This document shows, piece after piece, positions 58,581-64,000 of a DNA stretch of 64,000 bases. The DNA is from Mycolicibacterium vulneris (GTDB taxonomy: Bacteria; Actinomycetota; Actinomycetes; Mycobacteriales; Mycobacteriaceae): positions 186,001-250,000 of the forward strand of contig NZ_NCXM01000001.1 in the NCBI RefSeq assembly GCF_002104765.1, read 5' to 3'. A program made the translations under genes and the position numbers. The notes below the pieces were generated by a model, which was given only the letters and a program-made list of their open reading frames with translations, made no database searches and was not told the origin of the DNA. Positions within the stretch are counted from its first letter, which is position 1, and every line of letters begins with the position of its first letter.

Positions 58581-59435
58581 TCACGACTTCTTCGCGAGGC
58601 TGCCCAGCATCGCGACGATCACGCCGACCGCCACCAGCGCGGCGCCGGCGAGCAGCGTGGCGTTGAGCCATTGGTGCAGACCGGCTTCAGCGTGGTCGAC
58701 CATCACCTCTGCGACACTGCGGACGTTGCCGGTGGTGCGGTTGAGCGCATCGTTGACGTAGCGCCCGGCGACCTCGATGCCCGCCCATCCGCCCGCGCCG
58801 ACGAGCAGCGCCGAGACGCCCAGGCTGCTCAGCGCCTTGCCGCGGCGCCGCGCGGCGGCCACCGTCAGCAGCGCGCAGACACCGCACAGCGCCGCCGCGC
58901 CCACGCTCACCCACGGGCCCCAGGTGGACAGCCGGCTCAGCCGTCCCTGCCGCATCGAGTGTGGGACCGAAACTGTCAGCGGGACAGTCAGCTTCGCGGG
59001 GACGGTGACGTTGTGACGGCTGAGCAGCGGCTGAATCGCGTCGTCGTTGAGCATCGGCGCCACGTCGACCGCCCACTGGGTGCCGTTATCGCCGGCCCCC
59101 GGGTCGCTGAACAGCCAGCCGTGCGCCGCCCGGTTGGCCCGGGCGAACAGCGGCGGAAACGCCGGGCCCGTGGTGAAGGCGCGGACGGCCTCATGCACCT
59201 CGGAACTGTCGACCGGAGAGCGGCCCGCGCCATGTTCGGCAATGAGAGTCATTGCGCGGGTGGTCAATTCGGATGACATGGCCGACTGCACAGCCGGGTC
59301 GGTCGCCGCGTGCTGCGCCAGCGCGGCATACCCGTCGGCGTCAACGACGTGCAGTTGCGTCCATGCCGCGGGGATCGCGACCGCCAGCGCGAGCGTGGTG
59401 ATGAGCCACAACAGCACGGTCGCCGCGAATCGCAC
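58581..59435 (-). CDS. Membrane protein, hypothetical
   Basis: 284 residues from GTG 59435; a TTG at 59453 would add six codons. N-terminal helix ATVLLWLITTLALAVAIPAAW, a ~135-residue external part (ALAQHAATDPAVQSAMSSEL), then helices at about 175-195 (VSVGAAALCGVCALLTVAAA), 205-225 (LSSLGVSALLVGAGGWAGIEV), and 255-278 (LNATLLAGAALVAVGVIVAML). Resembles the actinobacterial family of 'integral membrane proteins' with two periplasmic parts; no named domain. It converges on the dipZ-like gene, with 9 bp between stops, and is 10 bp downstream of the DinB-like gene. Confidence 0.75.
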   Translation of the reverse strand: MRFAATVLLWLITTLALAVAIPAAWTQLHVVDADGYAALAQHAATDPAVQSAMSSELTTRAMTLIAEHGAGRSPVDSSEVHEAVRAFTTGPAFPPLFARANRAAHGWLFSDPGAGDNGTQWAVDVAPMLNDDAIQPLLSRHNVTVPAKLTVPLTVSVPHSMRQGRLSRLSTWGPWVSVGAAALCGVCALLTVAAARRRGKALSSLGVSALLVGAGGWAGIEVAGRYVNDALNRTTGNVRSVAEVMVDHAEAGLHQWLNATLLAGAALVAVGVIVAMLGSLAKKS

Positions 59436-59445
59436 GCCTGCGAAT

Positions 59446-59958
59446 CTACGCAATCCCCCGCACGTACGCGGCCTGCCCGAGGTGCTGGGCGCAGTCGTCG
59501 ATGATGCTCACCAGCCGTGCGCTGGCCGTCACCGGCGGATCCCAGTTGGTGTCCACGACGCGGGCCAGCTCCTCGGCGCTGACCCCGGCGATGTATTCGA
59601 GGGTGAGCTTGTGCACCGCGTGGTAGTAGCCGGACAGCAGGTCCGCGGGCGCCTGCACCTTGGCCACGTCATCGGGCTTGTGCCCATAACCGGTGTCGTT
59701 GCGCGGCAAGTCCAGTCCGAACCGGTCCACCCAGCCGTCGCGGAACCACACCTGCTCGACGCCGGCCACGTCGGCCAGTTGGATGTCTTGCACCCGCGCG
59801 CTGTGCCAGAGCAGCCAGGCGATGCTGTTGGCGTTCGGCGCCGGCCGGTAACTGGCCACCTCGTCGGTCAGCCCCTCGGTGATCTGGTCGACGTGCTCTA
59901 TCAACCGGGTGAACGCGTCGCGCAGAAGCTCTTGTAAAACGGCGGCATCGTCGGCCAT
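59446..59958 (-). CDS. DinB-superfamily protein (Rv0443-like)
   Basis: 170 residues. Four-helix DinB/MST fold (DUF664/DinB_2): HVDQITEGLTDEVASYRPAP, SIAWLLWHSARVQDIQLADV with a metal-ligand His, VSIIDDCAQHLGQAAYVRGI with the second His group. Proteins of this superfamily include mycothiol-, bacillithiol- and glutathione-type thiol transferases; whether this one uses mycothiol is not shown. The start ATG at 59958. The following membrane protein gene is 10 bp downstream. Confidence 0.85.
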   Translation of the reverse strand: MADDAAVLQELLRDAFTRLIEHVDQITEGLTDEVASYRPAPNANSIAWLLWHSARVQDIQLADVAGVEQVWFRDGWVDRFGLDLPRNDTGYGHKPDDVAKVQAPADLLSGYYHAVHKLTLEYIAGVSAEELARVVDTNWDPPVTASARLVSIIDDCAQHLGQAAYVRGIA

Positions 59959-60054
59959 ACCCGCGACACTACGGGAGGATCCCGTGGAAGACCGCCCGCT
60001 CGATCATGGGGAAGATCCTGGCACGACCCACCGCCACGGTCGTAGATTGTTTGA

Positions 60055-61797
60055 ATGACTTACGACCTCATCATCCGTAATGGCACCATCGTCGATGGGC
60101 TTGGGGGTGAGCCGTACGTCGGTGACGTGGCCGTGAAAGACAACATCATCAAGGCGGTGGGCGCGATCAACGGCGCGACCGCCACGCGGGAGATCGACGC
60201 CACCGGGCTGCTGGTCACGCCCGGCTTCGTCGACCTGCACACCCACTACGACGGCCAGTCGATCTGGTCGGAGCGCCTGACTCCCTCCTCGGCGCACGGG
60301 GTGACGACCGTGGTGATGGGCAACTGCGGGGTCGGCTTCGCGCCCTGCCGCCAGTCCGACCACGACGTGCTGGTCGACGTCATGGCCGGTGTCGAAGACA
60401 TTCCCGGCGTCGTCATGACCGACGGGCTGCCGTGGACGTGGGAGACGTTCCCCGAATACATGGACGCGCTCGAGTCGGGCAAGCGCGACATCGACGTGGC
60501 CGCGTACCTGCCGCACTCACCGCTGCGGGTGTACGTGATGGGCCAGCGCGGCGCCGACCGCGAGCCGGCCACCGCGGACGACCTCGCCAAGATGCGGGAG
60601 CTGGCCAAGGAGGCGATCGAGGTCGGCGCGCTGGGCTTCGCGTCGTCGCGGCTGACCATCCACAAGACCGAAAGCGGTTCCCCCATCCCGAGTTACGAGG
60701 CGGCCCGGGAGGAGATCGAGGAGATCGCCCGCGGCGTCGTGGACGGCGGCGGCGGCCTGCTGCAGTTCGTTCCCGACATCCCGTCGGGCGGCTACCAGCC
60801 GGTGTTGCAGACGGTATTCGACGTCGCCGAGGACGTCGGGTTACCCGTCACATTCACCCTCGTCGTCGCCAACGCCGGCGACCCGACCTGGCCGGACGCC
60901 ATCACGATGATCGAGAAGGCCAACAGCGCCGCCGATGGCGGCGAAATCCGAGTCACGGCGCAGCTGCTGCCGCGGCCGATCGGTCTGATCATCGGGTTGC
61001 AGCTGTCCGCCAACCCCTTCGTGCTCTACCCCAGCTATCGCGAGATCGCGCACCTGCCGCTGGCCGAGCGGGTGGCCGAGATGCGCAAGCCCGAGGTCCG
61101 GGCCCGCATCCTGGCCGACAAGCCCGGCCAAGGTCACCCGATCCTGTTCGTGGCCCAGATGTGGGACTGGATCTTCCCGCTGGGCGACACCCCCGACTAC
61201 GAGCCGGACCCGTCGACAAGCATCGGGGCCCGGGCTCGCGCCCGCGGCGTGGATCCGATGGAGGAGGCCTATGACCGGCTGCTCGACGACGAGGGTCGGG
61301 CCATGCTGCTGGTCGCGACCAGCAACCTGCAGAACAATTCGCTGGACACCGTCGGGGAGCTGCTGCACCGCGAGGACGTGGTGCTCGGCCTCGGCGACGG
61401 CGGCGCGCACTACGGGATGATCTGCGACGCCAGCTACTCGACGTACTTCCTGACGCACTGGGCACGGGACCGCAAGGCTGGGCGGTTCACCGTGTCCGAG
61501 GCGGTTCGCGAGCTCACGTCAGTGCCGGCCCGCATCGCCGGGCTGGCCGATCGCGGCCGGATCGCGGTGGGCTACAAGGCCGATCTCAACGTCATCGACC
61601 ACGCCGCGTTGCGGCTGCACAAGCCCATCATCAGCTACGACCTGCCCGCCGGCGGGCGGCGCCTGGACCAGACCGCCGACGGGTATGTCGCCACGATTGT
61701 GGCCGGGGAAGTCATCGCCGAGAACGGCGTTCCCACCGATGCCCGGCCAGGCAAGTTGGTGCGCGGTCGCCAGCCGGCGCCCGCAGCCTCGCGATAA
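60055..61797 (+). CDS. N-acyl-D-amino-acid deacylase-like amidohydrolase
   Basis: 580 residues. Amidohydrolase superfamily, D-aminoacylase branch. YDLIIRNGTIVDGLGGEPYVGDVAV, metal-binding LVTPGFVDLHTHYDGQ, GVTTVVMGNCGVGFAPC (Cys ligand), the GLGDGGAHYGMICDAS segment with the catalytic Asp, and YKADLNVIDHAAL at the C-terminal beta-sandwich. Homologues deacetylate D-amino acids or hydrolyse related amides; substrate not known here. Preceded by a 96-bp space with the promoter; the PPE gene follows after 38 bp. Confidence 0.9.
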   Translation: MTYDLIIRNGTIVDGLGGEPYVGDVAVKDNIIKAVGAINGATATREIDATGLLVTPGFVDLHTHYDGQSIWSERLTPSSAHGVTTVVMGNCGVGFAPCRQSDHDVLVDVMAGVEDIPGVVMTDGLPWTWETFPEYMDALESGKRDIDVAAYLPHSPLRVYVMGQRGADREPATADDLAKMRELAKEAIEVGALGFASSRLTIHKTESGSPIPSYEAAREEIEEIARGVVDGGGGLLQFVPDIPSGGYQPVLQTVFDVAEDVGLPVTFTLVVANAGDPTWPDAITMIEKANSAADGGEIRVTAQLLPRPIGLIIGLQLSANPFVLYPSYREIAHLPLAERVAEMRKPEVRARILADKPGQGHPILFVAQMWDWIFPLGDTPDYEPDPSTSIGARARARGVDPMEEAYDRLLDDEGRAMLLVATSNLQNNSLDTVGELLHREDVVLGLGDGGAHYGMICDASYSTYFLTHWARDRKAGRFTVSEAVRELTSVPARIAGLADRGRIAVGYKADLNVIDHAALRLHKPIISYDLPAGGRRLDQTADGYVATIVAGEVIAENGVPTDARPGKLVRGRQPAPAASR

Positions 61798-61835
61798 CGC
61801 CACCAAAAGTGGCATATACCAGCTAAGTTGGGTCC

Positions 61836-62480
61836 GTGACGAACCCGCATTTTGCGTGGTTGCCGCCAGAAGTCAACTCGGCACTAATTTTCTCCGGTCC
61901 TGGTCCCGGGCCGCTGCTTGCTGCCGCCGCGGCGTGGGACGGACTGGCCGAAGAGTTGGCATCGTCGGCATCGTCATTTTCTTCGGTGACGACAGATCTG
62001 GCCAGCGGATCCTGGCAGGGCGCGTCGTCGGCGGCCATGATGTCCGTGGCCAGTCAATACGTCAGCTGGCTCAGCGCGGCCGCCGCGCAGGCCGAAGAGG
62101 TGTCGCAGCAGGCCTCGGCTATCGCGACCGCCTTCGAGGTGGCCCTTGCCGCCACCGTGCAGCCGGCCGTGGTGGCGGCAAACCGTGCGCTGGTGTCGGC
62201 GTTGGCGGCTAACAATCACCTGGGTCAGAACACCCCGGCCATCGCCGACATCGAGGCGGCCTACGAACAGATGTGGGCCTCCGACGTCGCGGCGATGTTC
62301 GGCTATCACGCCGACGCGTCGGCGGCCGTGGCCAAGTTGCCGCCCTGGAACCAGGTGCTGCAGAACCTCGGCTTCTCCAACACCAGCACCGCCGTCACGC
62401 GCCCGGCCAGCTCCGGCGCCGTCGCGCGCGGCTACACCTCGCGCATCGCCGGGTTCCTGCGGCCCTCGCCGCCCCAGTAG
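61836..62480 (+). CDS. Short PPE-family protein, PPE10-like without repeat tail
   Basis: 214 residues from GTG 61836. N-terminal PPE domain: [22 protein letters not shown] with the Pro-Pro-Glu motif at residues 10-12, a WxG motif in [16 protein letters not shown], and [21 protein letters not shown]; the [21 protein letters not shown] block near 145-165 is the MPTR/SVP-type helical tip. It matches PPE10 (Rv0442c) at many positions up to VLQNLGFSN, then ends with 30 other residues, where PPE10 continues with Asn-Gly repeats. A substrate of ESX-5 by family; surface role. No PE partner is adjacent. Confidence 0.88.
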   Translation: MTNPHFAWLPPEVNSALIFSGPGPGPLLAAAAAWDGLAEELASSASSFSSVTTDLASGSWQGASSAAMMSVASQYVSWLSAAAAQAEEVSQQASAIATAFEVALAATVQPAVVAANRALVSALAANNHLGQNTPAIADIEAAYEQMWASDVAAMFGYHADASAAVAKLPPWNQVLQNLGFSNTSTAVTRPASSGAVARGYTSRIAGFLRPSPPQ

Positions 62481-62511
62481 CGCCGAAATCCCGCGCCTAT
62501 CCTGGAAGATC

Positions 62512-62907
62512 ATGCGCACCAAGAAGAAGGTCGATCTCAAGGCGCTGGCCGACGCGCTGGCCGACTACCCGTATGCGTACTTGATCACGGTCGACGACGG
62601 GTACCGGGTGCACACCGTGACGGTCGAGCCGCAGCTGCGCGAGGCCACGCTGGACGTCGGGCTCATCGGCGGGCGGACCCGCAACAACCTCGCCCAGCGC
62701 GCCGACGTGACGCTGCTGTGGCCGCCCGCGGAACCGGGCGGCTACTCGCTGATCGTCGACGGCACCGCCGACGTCGCCGAGGCCGGCGCCGAGACCGCCC
62801 GCTTGACCGTGGTGCCCACCCGCGCCCTGCTGCACCGCGACGCCGATTCCCCCGACGCCGCCAAGGGCTGCCTGCACGACTGCGTGGTGTTCTCGCTGCC
62901 GGCCTAG
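62512..62907 (+). CDS. Pyridoxamine 5'-phosphate oxidase-like split-barrel protein (Rv0441c-like)
   Basis: 131 residues from ATG 62512. FMN-binding split-barrel-like fold: [56 protein letters not shown] and [12 protein letters not shown]. No flavin ligand can be assigned with certainty. The C-terminus has a Cys pair ([14 protein letters not shown]). It lies 31 bp downstream of the PPE gene and would be cotranscribed with it, the order known from M. tuberculosis (Rv0442c-Rv0441c). In H37Rv groEL2 follows; it is not present here. Confidence 0.8.
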   Translation: MRTKKKVDLKALADALADYPYAYLITVDDGYRVHTVTVEPQLREATLDVGLIGGRTRNNLAQRADVTLLWPPAEPGGYSLIVDGTADVAEAGAETARLTVVPTRALLHRDADSPDAAKGCLHDCVVFSLPA

Positions 62908-62979
62908 CGGCGATCGCAAGCGCGGCGGAGCCGGGCGCTGCGGGTCGCCGCCATCGGGCTAGGTCGTACAGTCTCATCC

Positions 62980-63543
62980 GTGAGCCGCGTCGCACCGCTC
63001 GCTCCGCCCTGGAGCGAAGAAGATGCCACTGGCATCAACAGCTGGGGTCACCCCGACCGCAGCTACGAGCCGCTGCTCTTGGTGCGTTGCCTGCAGCGTC
63101 ACCCGGCGCTGGCCTCCCGCCTGCGTAAGCTCGGCGAATCCCTCTATGTTGCAGCGCTTTTGCCGGCCCGGACGCGGACCATCGCCATCCTTCGCATCTG
63201 CGCGTTGGTGGGCTGTGCATACGAGTGGGGCGGGCAGGCGGCGTTCTGGGACCCGATCGCGGGCGTCAGCGACGAGGAGTGCGACGCGCTGGTCACCGGC
63301 GGCCCCGACGACCCGCGGTGGAGCCCGGCCGAGCGCACGCTGATCGAGGCGGTGGACGAACTCGAGCACACCGGCTCGTGGTCGGAGGCGACATGGGGCG
63401 CGCTGGGCCGCGACCTGGACGACGAGCAGCGCATCGAATTGCTCACGGCCGTGGGCTGGTACCGCACGATCTGCACGCTGTGCAACGCGCTCGCGCTTCC
63501 GGTGGAGGGCTGGATGCGGCCCTGGCCCGGGTCAACGCGCTGA
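62980..63543 (+). CDS. Carboxymuconolactone decarboxylase/AhpD-like protein
   Basis: 187 residues from GTG 62980. CMD family: LPARTRTIAILRICALVGCAYEWGGQAAFWDPIAGVSDEE, with CAYEW in place of the AhpD CxxC, then WYRTICTLCNALALPVEGWM at the end. Similar architecture to the 43253-43819 gene but only distantly related. Substrate unknown. Last 12 bp overlap the convergent SDR gene. Confidence 0.82.
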   Translation: MSRVAPLAPPWSEEDATGINSWGHPDRSYEPLLLVRCLQRHPALASRLRKLGESLYVAALLPARTRTIAILRICALVGCAYEWGGQAAFWDPIAGVSDEECDALVTGGPDDPRWSPAERTLIEAVDELEHTGSWSEATWGALGRDLDDEQRIELLTAVGWYRTICTLCNALALPVEGWMRPWPGSTR

Positions 63544-64000
63544 GCGGTCCCTGCGCAGGCTGGGATGCCGATTCTTCAATAGCGGCAACAACACCCGTCG
63601 CGGCATGAACTGAAACAGGCGGGTGCTGATCTGGCTCGGCAGCCCGGGTAACACCGTTCCGCGGTCGTGGTCCAGCGCGTCGACTCCGGCGCGCGCCACC
63701 TCGCGCGACGGCTTCCACATGAACTTGGGGAAGGCGTCGGCGAAGTCTCGCTCGTCCATGCCGGCGCTCTGCACGAACTCGGTGCGCACCGGCCCCGGGC
63801 ACAGCAGCGCGACGGTGACACCGGTGCCGGCGAGTTCACCGCGCAGCCCTTGCGTGTAGTTGTTGACGAACGCCTTGGTGGCCGCGTAGCCGACCTGTCC
63901 CGGAAAGGGTTGGTAACCCGCGGTGGATCCGACGTTGAGGATCGCGCCGCGGCCGCGCGGCACCATCTGCTGGACCGCGCGGGTGCTCAGATCGATGACG
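63532..64000 (-). CDS. Short-chain dehydrogenase (C-terminal part, truncated by window edge)
   Basis: The visible 155 codons are the C-terminal half of an SDR: VPRGRGAILNVGSTAGYQPFPGQVGYAATKAFVNNYTQGL with catalytic Ser and YxxxK (YAATK), then LCPGPVRTEF and a hydrophobic/basic tail RLFQFMPRRVLLPLLKNRHP. This tail recalls the SDR/DltE-like or long-chain oxidoreductases with membrane association, for example the YqjQ-type. Upstream frame remains open to base 64000 (VIDLSTRAVQQM...). The NAD-binding N-terminus lies outside the window. Confidence 0.85.
   Translation of the reverse strand, partial: VIDLSTRAVQQMVPRGRGAILNVGSTAGYQPFPGQVGYAATKAFVNNYTQGLRGELAGTGVTVALLCPGPVRTEFVQSAGMDERDFADAFPKFMWKPSREVARAGVDALDHDRGTVLPGLPSQISTRLFQFMPRRVLLPLLKNRHPSLRRDRSAR

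Overview
The window reads as chromosomal DNA of a slow-growing, non-tuberculous Mycobacterium. It has high GC, dense short-spaced operons, many GTG starts, three mycolic acid methyltransferase paralogues (cmaA2, pcaA, umaA), HbhA, MshA, SenX3-RegX3, MmpS/MmpL, WXG100 and PPE proteins. From about 1 to 52.4 kb the order runs, in reverse, along the M. tuberculosis H37Rv interval I remember as Rv0511 down to Rv0455c. Rv equivalences throughout are from memory of sequence and order, not from a search. No rRNA, tRNA, IS element, phage or CRISPR array was seen.

Layout. 1-2.9 kb: tetrapyrrole genes hemA-hemC-hemD (minus strand) and a small glutaredoxin-like gene. 2.98-6.76 kb: an inserted cassette esxF-esxE-cpnT-like-immunity gene, where H37Rv has mmpS2-mmpL2. 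6.9-9.3 kb: serB1, a hot-dog dehydratase-like gene and cmaA2. 9.4-16.9 kb, minus strand: acyltransferase, galE2-like SDR, the 33-residue ribosomal protein bS22, an excisionase-like regulator, proC, thioesterase, TIM-barrel isomerase, membrane protein and exopolyphosphatase. 17-25.2 kb: two hypothetical genes, regX3-senX3, gpm1, a YbjN-like gene, mshA and a ROK regulator. 25.3-35.4 kb: SDR, L,D-transpeptidase LprQ, murB, nitrilase-family hydrolase, deoC, hbhA, XRE regulator and DUF445 protein. 35.5-39.2 kb: TetR, pcaA, umaA, fadB2. 39.3-43.2 kb: isocitrate lyase, FatA-like thioesterase and the glyoxylate-cycle regulator ramB. 43.2-51.8 kb: lpd, small membrane proteins, aldehyde dehydrogenase, S9 peptidase and echA2. 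51.9-56.8 kb: an Rv0455c-like secreted protein and a TetR-mmpS-mmpL operon, a probable siderophore or lipid export module. 56.8-64 kb: a DipZ-like thiol-redox protein, DinB-like protein, D-aminoacylase-like amidohydrolase, a short PPE protein, split-barrel and AhpD-like proteins, and a truncated SDR.

The most striking locus is 2976-6759. Two WXG100 proteins and the first ~440 residues of an 800-residue protein resemble EsxF, EsxE and the N-terminal domain of CpnT, the M. tuberculosis outer-membrane channel/toxin. The C-terminal ~140 residues are not the NAD+-glycohydrolase TNT domain. They are a different, AT-rich module followed by an equally AT-rich gene with an SseB-like N-terminus, overlapping by 4 nt and probably the immunity gene. 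This looks like a type VII-secreted polymorphic toxin whose effector tip and antidote were swapped as a unit.

The window also holds four MIRU-type ~46-54 bp repeats that bridge stop and start codons inside operons, a perfect 12-bp-arm inverted repeat upstream of the XRE regulator, tandem 21-bp TetR operator candidates upstream of the mmpS-mmpL operon, several strong intrinsic terminators between convergent genes, and a PPE10-like protein without the usual glycine/asparagine repeat tail.
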